Source: Skeletonema tropicum (Eukaryota; Bacillariophyta; Thalassiosirophyceae; Thalassiosirales; Thalassiosiraceae). From it: a DNA stretch of 64,000 nucleotides. The stretch spans positions 1,488,001 to 1,552,000 of the forward strand of contig CM074132.1 of assembly GCA_037178625.1 (NCBI GenBank), in the 5' to 3' direction. How positions within the stretch are numbered: the stretch's first letter is position 1; the number at the start of each line of letters is the position of its first letter. The notes under the pieces are model-generated. The model saw only the letters and a list, made by a program, of their open reading frames with translations, did no database searches and had not been told where the DNA came from. Made by a program: the position numbers and the translations under genes. Positions 1-10,269 of the stretch are shown here, piece by piece.

Positions 1-1654
1 ACCGTGGTTATGGGGCATGATATAATCAAAACCGAGCTAGAACAAGCGGAGGGCGTTGGTGAATCGGTGGAGAACCAGACACTTGTGTCGTTTGGCTGGC
101 ACTTACTATTTCTACTGATTAGTTTCATTCCTGCAGTCATGAATATTCTCCTCGTGATTCTGATATCATTCTTGGCTTCTTCCAATGCCAAAGTGTTTTT
201 GATCATGATGATACTATACCCTGTCTGGATGAGCATCGGCGAAGTCTATATTGCGGTGTTTGTGCGCCTATTAAGATATTTACTGATAGGGAAAAGAGCG
301 CAATCTGGATGGGAGAGAGTGTATTCAACGTCATTCTTACGGCGCAATACGGCAATGAGCCTGTATCACTCAGCTATCCGGAATTCCGAGGGCACAAGTT
401 TATCATACCTAATTGCGAGATTTGCTTTTGGAGCTGTGATTGACACCAAGAACTGTTTTTCACCTCTACCCCAAGAGCCAGATCTCACTAGAATCGGTCG
501 ATGTACATTTGGTGCCAATGGGGTTCAATTGCGAAATACATCATTTCGTTGTGGGGGGATCGTTCGCTATGGAAATGTGAACATTGGGGACCACTCAATG
601 ATCCTTGACAGAGCAGTGATTTCTCCAGACACATCAATCGAAAAGGAAGTGATGGTGGGACCTATGACTTCGGTTAACGAGGATACCACTCATGATGAAA
701 GCACTTTATTGCTGGGCACTCCCGCTCTTACCCTTAGTCGCAAGGTGTCAGATGTACAAATGGAGATAACAAATGAACCAACGGTAAGAGCCTGTTTCTT
801 TTTGAGTGCATGGACGGTTGAAATCGAATATCTCACTCTCACAATTCACCATTTGTTCTTCTCTTTCTCCGCATTTATAGACGCATTTGCTTTTGCATCA
901 GTTCTTGGTGATGTATTTCAAGATTTTAGTGCCCGTCCTAATTTCGATTTCGACTGCTCTTTATACAAATGGTGTCATTTTCGTAATCAGCAAAGAAATG
1001 AGCACGAGTATTGCGGTTGGAATCAGCTTTGGCGTATTTCCTATTTCTATCGTTGCGTTAGTAGTTGTCTTATTGTCCATGTGCCTTCTCTTCAAATGGA
1101 TCGTCATCGGAGACTTCCATAAGCTCAAGTCAAAGGGTTTGCTAGATTGTGATAGTGTGCATGTGCTTAAATGGACCATATTGAATTCATTAGTCCACGG
1201 AGCTTGTCAATTCCCGTTGATGCTGTTGGAAGAATTCTGGTTCACAGCAACGTTTTGGAAGCTGATGGGAGCGAAGATTGGGAAGAATACATTGATTGAT
1301 CCAAATGTACTAATTTTCGAGGCTGATTTATTAGAGATCGGCGACAATTGCAGGATCGAAGAGGAGACAACCTTGCTGTGCCACAAGTTCAATGATGGTG
1401 GACTGAAACTGGGTAATATTGTCATTCCCTCTTCGTGCTCACTTCATGCAAGATCTGTAATTTTCCCTGATGGCAAGATCTCAGATGTTGGCACAACAGT
1501 ACATGCATTGACTCCTGTTAACCCTGGTGAAACTCTCACGGCAGGGCATTGGAAAGGAAGTCCTGCCGAGAGGGTTGAAGTTTGCTATAATGCAGGGATG
1601 ACCATGTCTTCATCTACAAGAAGAGCGACGATTCCAGCGGATGACAATGTGTAA
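1..1654 (+). CDS. Pls/NRPS-terminal-domain-like membrane protein, 5' partial
   Basis: The frame is open from the first base, so the 5' end lies outside the window; about 518 residues are visible after splicing. An intron at 784-880 (97 nt, GTAAGA...TATAG, phase 0) joins two open exons. Two hydrophobic segments near residues 34-58 and 64-87 are followed by a hexapeptide-type left-handed beta-helix (IGRCTFGANG, VNIGDHSMI). The second exon repeats the plan: two membrane segments, then another beta-helix (IGKNTLIDPNV, LEIGDNCRIEE). This paired membrane/beta-helix layout is that of the C-terminal half of Pls/PosA-type proteins, where it follows an adenylation and carrier domain in bacteria and fungi (family knowledge). 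The catalytic N-terminal half, if present, is upstream. It could also be a stand-alone acyltransferase-like protein. The substrate is not inferable. Confidence 0.7.
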
Positions 1655-2024
1655 TGAGTCGAAGTCGAAGAGTTTGAATGACGGAATAACGTCCACGAAA
1701 CGTTGAGCCAAGTAATGCATGGAGCGGAGACAACTAATGTTAGAGTAAATGCATAATCATAATCGTTAAAGTATTCTTGATAATAGTATAGGTTTCTTTC
1801 ACATGGCAACGATATAGTTGTGATCCCAAATCGTCAGCAAGAATCAAGCCAATCCTCAATCGAATTGCATTTCGGAGGCAACTCAATTTCATGGCATATA
1901 AAGCAGGGAGTATCAAGAACTCAGCAGCGATCCCAGAGCACATCAAGATATACATCAACAAGTGCTATGAAGCCGCTGGTAACAGGCAAGGAAAATTAAT
2001 GGTTAAACACCTACTGCCCTCCAA
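1655..2024. other. intergenic stretch, no supported gene
   Basis: This holds the 3' flank of the Pls-like gene. A short open stretch near 1890-2020 in the + direction could be the decayed upstream part of the following reverse transcriptase remnant, but no recognisable motif supports it. Confidence 0.4.
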
Positions 2025-2703
2025 CTAGTCAACACCAAATGTGGAACTGGACCTGAGAATATTAGCAAGTGGCTAGATTACGAGTTGCAAAAACTTGTTC
2101 AATTTATTCCGTCGAACATCAAAGATAGCAAAGAATCTGACTAGCAAACAATGGCCAGCAGGGACGAAGATTATTACTGCTGATGCTACCGCCATGTACG
2201 ACAATATCACTATCAATCACAATCATGGCATCGAATCATCGGAGTATGGCTCAACCATCTGAAAGATAACAACCAACTTCCAGACGACTTCCCGGACATC
2301 AAAATTATTCTGGAAGCTAAGAGTAAGAGCTTTATATGAAGAACAACATTACCCAACAATTTGGAGTTGGAGACTGCTTTTTCAAACAACTATGTGGCAC
2401 TGCGATTGCGATGGGTACATCAGTCGCAGTCATGTACGCTGGCCTTTTTACTACGGCTGGCATGAGAAAATCAGACTCCTCCCTGGCTATGTGCGGAAGA
2501 GATCCAAGACCTTGCACGTTTCGTCGATGACCTATCTGTATCTGTCCTATGGCTTGGAAGCCTTAGGCGCTTTCACGATCAAGCAAGACATCAACGACTT
2601 TGGAATCCTCCGTTGGAAGGTTGAAGAACCTGCCGACAAAGGAAACTTCTTAGACTTAGCCATTTCCATTTCGCCAGAAGGTTTCTCTGGCAAAGTTTAC
2701 CAT
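2025..2703 (+). pseudogene. decayed reverse transcriptase domain (retroelement remnant)
   Basis: Pieces of one RT domain occur in order but in different frames. First comes a block around 2025-2140 (KWLDYELQKLVQFIPSNIK). Then a block near 2180-2210 has TADATAMYDNI, the usual first catalytic block of this RT type. Then GVGDCFFKQLCGTAIAMG lies near 2360-2415, and finally NDFGILRWKVEEP...NFLDLAISI near 2590-2670. Stops and frame changes separate them, so no protein can be made. The order matches RT genes of non-LTR or Penelope-like type often seen as dispersed copies in diatoms (family knowledge); the exact clade cannot be set by eye. The homology breaks off abruptly after GKVYH at about 2703. 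Confidence 0.6.
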
Positions 2704-3025
2704 GCCTTGCGCTTTTGATTTTACTCTTGTTGCGCTTTCATTCTTGTTCTTGTTTGCTCTTGTGCGCTTTCATTCATGTTTGCTGCCTCGTACACACGTG
2801 CCCAATCCTTACGCTGCTTCTAGACGCCACATACCAGAGCACAGTGCCAAGATGCCTTCTCGTCTTGTGGCTAATCCTTACGCTTCTGCTACTCATCAGC
2901 CTTCTCACGCGGTAAATCCTTACGTCGCAACTCAGCAGTCTTCTCATGTTGGAGATGATTACGATTCCGATTCTGATCGCAAGCTTCCTGCTAGGCCTAC
3001 CCACTCCCAACCAGATGATATGTAA
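2702..3025 (+). CDS. hypothetical ORF with repeated NPY motifs
   Basis: A 107-residue open frame whose first 25 residues are hydrophobic. It is followed by three spaced NPY(A/V) motifs (VPNPYAAS, VANPYASA, AVNPYVAT) and an acidic tail (DDYDSDSD). It begins where the RT remnant loses homology, so it may be the tail of the same dead element or a small unrelated gene. The family is not recognised. The in-phase NPY spacing suggests protein-level repeats rather than chance, but the low complexity allows the opposite view. Confidence 0.25.
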   Translation: MPCAFDFTLVALSFLFLFALVRFHSCLLPRTHVPNPYAASRRHIPEHSAKMPSRLVANPYASATHQPSHAVNPYVATQQSSHVGDDYDSDSDRKLPARPTHSQPDDM

Positions 3026-4149
3026 TTTGTAGTATCATGTTCATAAAATAATTTGCTTGTATTGTTCCTTTTTTAGTTTGTAAGTAATCATTGCATCGTG
3101 TCGTCGTTCCATTCATGCTTCGTTGCACTCAGCATTCATGGTGACACGCACTCTTTGATGTTTGTTCTGTTGTTTGATGTCCATCTCATCGCATCCTTTG
3201 GAAGATGTCGTGTAGTTGTTCTCATTCATGCTTCGTTACACTCAGAATTCATAATAACAACTCACTCCAAGAATGTTGTCACTGGGTCGTCTTTTTATGA
3301 CCACACTGCAAGTCGATGACCGCGGCCATTAGTGTCGATGGTGAGGTGGTTGACACTTCGATGACCACAACAGTGCTCGTTCGGCTGATGTGTCAAAAGC
3401 GTGAGTGGCGGTGTGTCAAGCGATTTGTGACCACACTCGACTGCATAAATCAACCTCATGGCGTCACATGGAGCTCCCTGTACTGCTACTTCCCATGATA
3501 GGGAAGAGAAATAAGTTCTCGATAAGATACAATAATATGTACATGTCTATTCCAGAAGTCATGTGTTGGTGTCACGAGTTCAATGGCTGGTGGATGAGTA
3601 GAAGAGAATGAACGTGTAGCCGCAGATCCAGATACTGGAAGCTGATGGAACTGACACAGCTTTGACTGAAGCTGAAGCAGCTGGTGGAGGAGGCTTTTGA
3701 GCTGTTGCGCGAGCTAGTGCCAATGCAGCTTTAGCATCGGCAAAGTTGCTGAATGTTCTCGATCTAATTCTCGACTCACTTGTCCCTGCAGAGTCAAGGG
3801 CATCAGGCTCACTTGACGAGAAAGAGCCTTGAGCGCAAGAGGAGCCGTCGCCGTCGTTACAATCTTGGAGGAGCAAGACAGTTGTTAGATAGTATTCAAT
3901 GCGACGGGCACAAGATAGCAAAGTCACACACCAACGTACCATTAGCATTTCGAGATTCGGATGCAGTTTTGGCGGTAGATGCGCTCGATTCAGCCTGATC
4001 AGGAGGCGACACAGTCAAAGTAGGGGGGCATTTCATAAAAGGGATAGAAAAGGGTTAAAAGTTAGTACTAACTCCAACGTATTGTTTATTACCGGAGACG
4101 TTTCGAAGCGGTTCTTAATCCGAAGGAGTCTGATCAGTCGAAGGTACAT
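3026..4149. other. gene-poor stretch with an Ala/Pro-rich minus-strand frame
   Basis: No recognisable domain. A minus-strand frame at 3580-3948 (122 residues) is Ala/Ser/Pro-rich in its second half (AKAALALARATAQKPPPPAA). It could be the degraded 3' end of the Pumilio-type gene that follows on the same strand, or a spurious frame. Confidence 0.3.
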
Positions 4150-5480
4150 TTTTTGTTGCGTCATCGAGGTTAAAGTGGGGGAAACGTCTACAGATTTCAC
4201 CAAGGATGCACCTTCCACCGACAGTGTGACGGATGTTCTCAGTCTCAGAGAAAAGGTAGGGATTCATTGTTTCTACCAAACGGATAGCTTGCGCATGAGT
4301 CGACACCGACAATGCCCTATGCACGACAGCTACCACAAGGATCCATCATCAACTTTCGGATGCGGTCAGAATCATTCAACTCGTTGAGGTATTACTCGCG
4401 AACCCTGTCAGTACAACGTTCAAGACATTTCTAGCAGACAAACCTTTCCGATGACACTTTCGCAGATGGCATGCACTTCATCATCTGCGCATTTGTCCAA
4501 CGCGTATTTGACAACAAAGTTGCCATTAGCATCTTGCATAAAGCGGAGGACTTCTCGGCAATTCTCATCACAAAGTATGTACGTGCTGCGCTGTGACGAG
4601 AATCGAGAAAGCGTTGGATCACGCAGCATCCATGACGGTTACGAGCCATATCTTCGAATCTAGCAGCAACAGCATCAAAGATGAACCGAGTGTACTGATA
4701 AGGAAGTTTGAGAAGAATATGCATATTTATCGAAACAAAGACGCGCGGCAGCGGGTTTAATGGCATACGTCAAAATCCTGGCTACAGTGTGATCGCAAGT
4801 AGCTTCCTCTTTGGATGTCTTCTTGTTTTCAATGGCGCAAACCTTGACAATCTTCTGGACGGATAGTTTGCCAAACTTGTTCAAACATGCATCGACAAAT
4901 CTAGTGCTCACGCTTTGCAAAAGGACGACCCTCTCATCAGGTATTATACGCTCCAATATCTTTTGGAAAAGATAATTGCCAAAGCAGTCCACCATAACCT
5001 CAGCCCAAAAAGAGAATTGAGTTTAACCTTCATCTTCATTCAAAATGGCAGTGGCAGCAGTTGCTCCTTCTTCATCGAGAGCTTGTTGGAGGAGACGAGA
5101 TCCCTCCTCAGTACGAGAGAGATTATGAAAATCGCCCAGCAACCACCTAGGAAGATTCACCACAGGTCGGTTCCAAATTGACGTTTCCTACTTCTACTGG
5201 CTGACGACGAATCACCATTTTGTATTGGGCGTTTCGTGTGAATTGGAAGTGAGGTACGATGGGGTGGATGTTCACGCACAACTCTTCTTCCGCTTCCATC
5301 GTATCCTCGACTCATTTGTATCGGCATGACTCCTCCTCCACCACCACCGTGTCTTTGACGCGTTGGAAAGTTTCCTTTTCCTCCACCATGTCCTCCTTGA
5401 AGCATTTGAAAGTCTCTTCTTCCACCGTGTCCTCCTTGACGCGTTGGAAAGCCTCCTCCACCGTGTCCTCCTCGACGCAT
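4150..5480 (-). pseudogene. Pumilio-repeat RNA-binding protein, frameshifted
   Basis: Read on the minus strand, an N-terminal Gly/His-rich tract with about five GGHGG-type repeats (5480-5300) is followed by at least five Pumilio-repeat blocks. They are recognisable as VDCFGNYLFQKILE, NKFGKLSVQKIVK, RNRHGCCVIQRFLD, DANGNFVVKYALDK and VVHRALSVSTHAQA...HFNLDD. These blocks lie in all three minus frames (breaks near 5155, 5020, 4700, 4625 and 4330). Some junctions cut through a repeat with no intron-like spacer, so this is best read as a pseudogene. Family role: sequence-specific 3'UTR binding and mRNA repression in the cytoplasm. Multiple tiny introns or sequencing indels are the alternatives. 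Confidence 0.6.
5330..5480. repeat. short tandem repeats in the Gly-rich coding tract
   Basis: About five imperfect units of roughly 30-42 bp on the + strand contain CACCGTGTCCTCCTTGACGC-like cores. On the minus strand they encode the GGHGG/FPTRQ repeats of the Pumilio-type pseudogene. It is a coding minisatellite, not a CRISPR: there are no conserved-length spacers. Confidence 0.6.
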
Positions 5481-5571
5481 GCATTTGAAAGAGTCAAATC
5501 ATTTTTTAGATTAGATAAGTACCATATCATACTTGACAAATCAAGAAGAAAAAGGAAGTTAAACTAAGTAA

Positions 5572-8103
5572 TCATTTCCCTCTAGAGAAAAGAAGTATAT
5601 CTTCATCAGTATTCCACACGTCAGGAAAGTTGTTCGAGATGTTTATTCTCGGCAATTTTCCCAAGCCGTCAGATGAAGTCTCATTATTGTTGCCACTTTG
5701 AAAGAAAGTCTTACGTTGATTGCCTACCCCGTGGTCATCCGTTACTAACGAAAATTGCGTCTTACGATGTGCTGCAACTGGCCTCTTCTTCTTCCGTGCC
5801 GTCCCGTTCTTCTTCGTCTCCTTCTTCTTCTCTTGATCGTGGGAGAAATCAATGCTAAGATCTACGTCGTAGGTGTAAAGGTTCGTAGTAATAGCATCAT
5901 CTTCTCGCTTTTTTATAGCATCAACTTTGCGACATCCGGCAGCAGCTTCTGTAGACAAGAGCTTGTAAAATGGCTCTGACATGAGGATCGGTACGCCGTA
6001 GTCTTTCGTAGCACCTTCGAGTGACTCAGACATGTTAACATGAGGTGAAATGTAGGAGGCGTCAATCTTCTTCGACGATCCAATAGCTCCCTCAATAGCC
6101 CAACCAAAGTGCAATCCACAACCAATGCGGCATTTATACCCAGGCATGCGCTCATAGAGCTCTGCCAATGCACGTGGAGAAAAGTTGCATAAAAAATCCT
6201 CGTGTTTGCTCATTTCGATCATTGTCTTGACGAAGGAGTAGAGTGCCTTGTCTGCCGCATAATTGTGATCTGCACAAGACGTGATATGTTGGGGGTCTGT
6301 ACCTGTATTGACTTTCCACGTCAGGAGGAATGCATCTCCAATGTTTTTATTTGCAGCACCATCGCACTGCACCACGATCGAATGAAGGATGTGAGCTATA
6401 CGATTGACAAAGAGCATGACTTCCTCTTGAAGACACTCGGTTGTATCAGTGAATTGCCGGACGTCACAGAACCCAAAGATTGAATGGATTTTGCGCCCCG
6501 TTCCAAGTAAATTAATTGCATCTGTTCCATGAGTGATGTTCAAGTTCTTGCCAATAATGTCTGCACCTGCTTCTCCAAACCCAACTCGCATCAAGCCTGC
6601 AATCTTGGATATCGTCCGAATTAGTAGTGTAGTCTCCATACCATCATCCTTTTGCTTGTTGTTGCTATTGTTGTTGTTGTCACCTGCCCTGAGCGATAAA
6701 TCCTTCCCAAGCGGATTCTCGCTAATTTCTCGAACGAGTTGTATCATATGTTCAATCGGTACGATAACAAGATTGTGTACATCCTTTGTGAAAGAAACCA
6801 TGCCCAGCCCCAACAAGATGATGACGAAACTAGTGAGCAAAATGCCCAAGATGGCTTCCTCACGAACACGCCCAGTGATATCAAATACTGACGTCATTGA
6901 GTGCATGAAACTTGCATCACTAACTGTAATGACTTCCATTGCATCTATTCGTAGTTCTTGCATCCTTGATCTACCTTCAGGTACAATTGTTTCCTTCACC
7001 AAGCCATCGTTGAACCCAGAATATGTAATATCTATACAGTCCGTACTCTCAACAAAGAGAGATTCAGCAAACTCCCAATTCTCCACTTGATCGCTGTCAA
7101 CTCCATCATCTAAGAGCAGCATTCTATTTTCAAATACAGTCGTCATGGCGAATTTGTTTCGATATGCCATCGCGTCAGTCTGGAGTAAAGGTATACCTAT
7201 TAGCATGATAAGTATTCCTACAATGACCTTTTTGGTCGTCCGATCAGACATTTCTGCACCTACGTGACTCCCAGGAGGGAAAAGATCAAGACTATCACTG
7301 CTTGCTTTCATTCTGCGGTTGCTGTAAGATGTGTTCGAACTCTGCTTGGTAGAAAAGTACTTGTACAATTTGGCCAACCTTACAAGCCGCACCATTCGTA
7401 GAATTCTCAGTACCTTCAAGTTGTTAGCAGCTTGAGTTCCTGCATCCACCGTCGAATTGACTCCCCCTCTCTCACTCATTCCTCCACCAAATGATTGAAA
7501 GAACCAAGGCATTTCGATAACCATTGAAAACGTGGATATCAAATCCAACCAAAAGTAAAAGCTACCAGGTTGCATCACATTCCACAGGTTGGAGAGCCAC
7601 TCAAATATCGACTTTCGTTTCTTCCAAGCATACATGGAACAAACATCTGCTATCGCACTCAAATCTGGTCGTCGCAAATATCCTTCTTTGCACCAACAAA
7701 GCAGAGAGATTTCAATGAGAAAGAAGGCAGATGCCACTGCTGATAGGGCCAGAAAGATAATGTCGACGTTGGGCTGGAATGCTATGATGCGGACATCGTC
7801 ACCGTACAGAGCATAAACTGTGATAAAGGACATGAATGTGATGGTTGCATTGGAATCAAGGAACTTGTTGACGAGAATTCTGGCTTGATTGAGTTTCGCA
7901 GACGCTGTTGAAGTTTGTTTGTGGTTGAGCGATTCGATCTCGGTGTCACTTTCATCATGGAGGGGCTTTCGATTTCGTGTTCTTCCTTTCTCATCATCAC
8001 AACCGTCGAATGAAGAGGATGATGAACGTTGGTGGCATGGCAATGGATCGTTGCCGTGTGGAGAGTGAGAGATCTCATCGCGTTCGTTGCGTTGAGAATG
8101 CAT
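5572..8103 (-). CDS. voltage-sensor / class III adenylyl cyclase membrane protein
   Basis: A single exon of 843 residues. Residues 84-250 form four hydrophobic segments ending in an S4-like helix with regularly spaced arginines (VLRILRMVRLVRLAKLYK, 230-247). No K+-channel pore signature follows. Instead a fifth segment (293-309), an extracellular region of about 105 residues, a sixth segment (416-436) and a HAMP-like linker (437-466) lead to a cyclase catalytic domain (about 536-715). Metal-binding Asp547 (FCDVRQFT) and Asp590 (NIGDAF) are present. Lys586 and Asp681 are the pair expected for ATP, so adenylyl cyclase is predicted. Asn690 is kept, but the transition-state Arg four residues later is Ser694. 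Family knowledge: ciliate and apicomplexan cyclases also fuse a voltage-gated channel-like domain. The role inferred is membrane-potential or ligand control of cAMP, unless the Arg loss makes it a pseudoenzyme. Confidence 0.8.
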   Translation of the reverse strand: MHSQRNERDEISHSPHGNDPLPCHQRSSSSSFDGCDDEKGRTRNRKPLHDESDTEIESLNHKQTSTASAKLNQARILVNKFLDSNATITFMSFITVYALYGDDVRIIAFQPNVDIIFLALSAVASAFFLIEISLLCWCKEGYLRRPDLSAIADVCSMYAWKKRKSIFEWLSNLWNVMQPGSFYFWLDLISTFSMVIEMPWFFQSFGGGMSERGGVNSTVDAGTQAANNLKVLRILRMVRLVRLAKLYKYFSTKQSSNTSYSNRRMKASSDSLDLFPPGSHVGAEMSDRTTKKVIVGILIMLIGIPLLQTDAMAYRNKFAMTTVFENRMLLLDDGVDSDQVENWEFAESLFVESTDCIDITYSGFNDGLVKETIVPEGRSRMQELRIDAMEVITVSDASFMHSMTSVFDITGRVREEAILGILLTSFVIILLGLGMVSFTKDVHNLVIVPIEHMIQLVREISENPLGKDLSLRAGDNNNNSNNKQKDDGMETTLLIRTISKIAGLMRVGFGEAGADIIGKNLNITHGTDAINLLGTGRKIHSIFGFCDVRQFTDTTECLQEEVMLFVNRIAHILHSIVVQCDGAANKNIGDAFLLTWKVNTGTDPQHITSCADHNYAADKALYSFVKTMIEMSKHEDFLCNFSPRALAELYERMPGYKCRIGCGLHFGWAIEGAIGSSKKIDASYISPHVNMSESLEGATKDYGVPILMSEPFYKLLSTEAAAGCRKVDAIKKREDDAITTNLYTYDVDLSIDFSHDQEKKKETKKNGTARKKKRPVAAHRKTQFSLVTDDHGVGNQRKTFFQSGNNNETSSDGLGKLPRINISNNFPDVWNTDEDILLFSRGK

Positions 8104-8309
8104 CTAATCGATTTTATCGAATGCATCGACGAACGAATCGAGCGAGACAAATCATGATTGTGAGTTGCGATGCGACAAAAAAGGCTCAACCTAAAGCAAA
8201 ATGACCTTTCCAGCTGGCTGGCGCCATTTTGTTCCATGCAAAAAATGACACGTTTGCTTTGTGTGATCGTGATCGATAATAGTCAGTCTGTGGAATAGAA
8301 GCAACAACC

Positions 8310-9135
8310 ATGGCATCCTTCTTCAAATCTCTCTCCGACGACATGGAAAAGGTAGCCCAGGTCCTTGAGGACGGTTACCAAATCCTCTCGGGAGCGGCAA
8401 CACAGATGGGTGAAGCGTCGTCCAATAATCACGCAGCTGATTTCGCTACTGCAGGTGTCGACGTTGATGAGTTATTGCATGGTGATGAGGATATTAACTT
8501 GGAAGATTTTGAGGAATATGGTTCGCCATTGATGGGGATGGCAGATAGTGTCATGTCAGATATCATGAGTTATCAGGTGAGAAGGTCATGTATGGATGAT
8601 TTTTGTTCAGCATGTTTTGTGCCTCATCGTCACATCATATCCTAACACAGCACATCATATTATTCTAATACTTTTTGCACAGGTTGGACCCCAAACACCC
8701 ATGGAACAAATTCAAGCATTCAAAGCAGCAATCACTTGGAACGAACCATTTATCCAATGTCTAATTGCTTTCCAGGCCGTAGTGATCATCTCAGCAATCG
8801 TCTTAACGAAAAAAGGTGGTATATACACCCGCATGGGATTCATGATTATTCTAGCCATCATTGTCCGCTTGGCAGAAAGATTGAACATCTTGGGTAACTC
8901 TCGTTGGAACGAATTCGCAACACAAAATTACTTTGACAGGGGTGGTATCTTTATAGGGATAATGCTTTGTGCACCGTTGCTATGCGTGTGTTTTGGCATG
9001 CTGTTTGCCATGTTTCGGGAAGCGAACAATTTACTTGTGGATGTAAAGGCTATGAAGTTAAAGGCACAGCAGGAACAACAAAAGAAGAAGTCTGAAAATA
9101 AGGAGAAGAAGAAGCAAAGGAAGAAGCAGGACTGA
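8310..9135 (+). CDS. TMEM18-like membrane protein
   Basis: Two exons (8310-8576 and 8683-9135) joined across a 106 nt phase 0 intron (GTGAGA...GCACAG) give 239 residues. The N-terminal third is acidic and soluble. The second exon has three hydrophobic segments (CLIAFQAVVIISAIVL, MGFMIILAIIVRLAERLN, GIFIGIMLCAPLLCVCFGMLF) and the signature NSRWNEFATQNYFDRGGIF, then a Lys-rich charged tail. This order matches TMEM18, a nuclear-envelope membrane protein family. The length exceeds the usual 140-170 residues because of the N-terminal extension, which is typical of algal members as far as can be judged. It is divergently placed from the cyclase gene, with about 200 bp between the starts. Confidence 0.8.
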
Positions 9136-9316
9136 CTATTGCAATCATTGAAATGTAGAATACTTTTGTTGGGGATTTTTTAGTAAACCTCGTTGATCAT
9201 TATTTGGCTCTTGTTGAATTTGCCCTATAGTTTCTGACACTCAGCCTAAACCAAAAAGTTAGACTGCAAGTTGCCTCTATTGCACAATTTTACATATGAC
9301 ACTTGAATAGTTTTTG

Positions 9317-9861
9317 TCACCTCATCACCTTATTATTCTGTGGCAATTCATAAACTTTAATCATATCCCCTCCTGCCCCGAATCGGAACCGCCCATAGGC
9401 ACCCCCAATCACAGTCAATAGAATGATCGCTATCCAGTTTATTGGGTTAGCCTTGTCAGTAAATTGTGCCCGCAAAACTGCCATGGCCTGCAGCATGTAG
9501 CAGAAGAAGAGAGCTTCGCATATATTTTTTCGAAATCTTCCGTCGTCCACTGACCGCACAGAGAAAGTAATGTAACCGACTGCCACACGTAGACATCCGT
9601 ATAATCTTTGTTATTCGGCGAATGAAATAAAACAAAGAGTGAGCTAAGTAGTGCACATCAGTGCTGAAAGATATCATAATATGAATCAAAATATCACTAC
9701 CTAAAAACTTCATGTGCACTGTGATTGTATGATCCACCTCCCAGACTTCGTATGATGCCATGCGGAGTCAAAATAGCTATAACACCGAATACAAGCGATA
9801 CTGTTGCATCTGCTAAGAAGAGGAAGTCAAGGTAGCGTCTGTGATTTATATGATTCGACAT
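9317..9861 (-). CDS. small conserved membrane protein of unknown function
   Basis: Two exons on the minus strand. Exon 1 runs 9861-9701 from an ATG; exon 2 runs 9605-9317. The 95 nt intron (GTAGTG...AACAAAG, phase 2) gives 149 residues. Splicing restores a continuous helix-rich protein: FLFLADATVSLVFGVIAIL, LYGCLRVAVGYITFSVR, ALFFCYMLQAMAVLRAQF and NWIAIILLTVIGGAYG. About four membrane segments are followed by a short polar tail. The family is not recognised by name. The 3' end converges with the TMEM18-like gene, with about 180 bp between them. The splice model rests on reading-frame logic only. Confidence 0.55.
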
Positions 9862-10269
9862 GGTTAATCAAGATATTATGTAAGTATATATTGTCACAGA
9901 AGCAGAAGGGTTTCGTTTTTTTTGAAGTGTGTGGTTTTAGGCTATTCACTACGCACGTGAGTATGAGTATTGAGAGAAAGAAAGGAGAAAGAAAGGTACG
10001 ATATCGTTAAGCTAGGAGTAGCAGCAAACAAAGAGCTAACGAGGAGCCCCACATACACTCAATACCCAGTACCCAGTTGGTCATCTCAGATCAGAATGAG
10101 AGGGTGCTGGTGGGCTGAGTTGGTATGTTGATAGATGGAAATTAGTGGCCAGCATAAAAACAGAGTGGTTAGCTACCTTGAGGTCCAGATCGCAGAATAC
10201 TGTAGAATCTGATCTCAAAGTATTTACTAATTCTCTGTCAATAATGCTACAACACAATTTAGTTTTGTT
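9862..10269. other. intergenic, no gene seen
   Basis: This holds the upstream region of the small membrane protein (minus) and the 3' flank of the next minus-strand gene. It includes a short purine-rich run (GAGAAAGAAAGGAGAAAG) near 9970. No recognisable coding signal. Confidence 0.5.

Noticed and set aside
5330..5480. Regularly spaced repeats that could suggest a CRISPR array
   Set aside because: Units are directly adjacent and variable in length, they encode a Gly-rich peptide on the minus strand, and the setting is eukaryotic.
6533..7090. Plus-strand frame of 185 codons opposite the cyclase gene
   Set aside because: It is the antisense shadow of the cyclase coding sequence.
7782..8237. 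Minus-strand frame overlapping the cyclase start
   Set aside because: It lies in a different frame over the cyclase N-terminus, is Ser/His-rich, and has no domain; the 843-residue frame explains the region.
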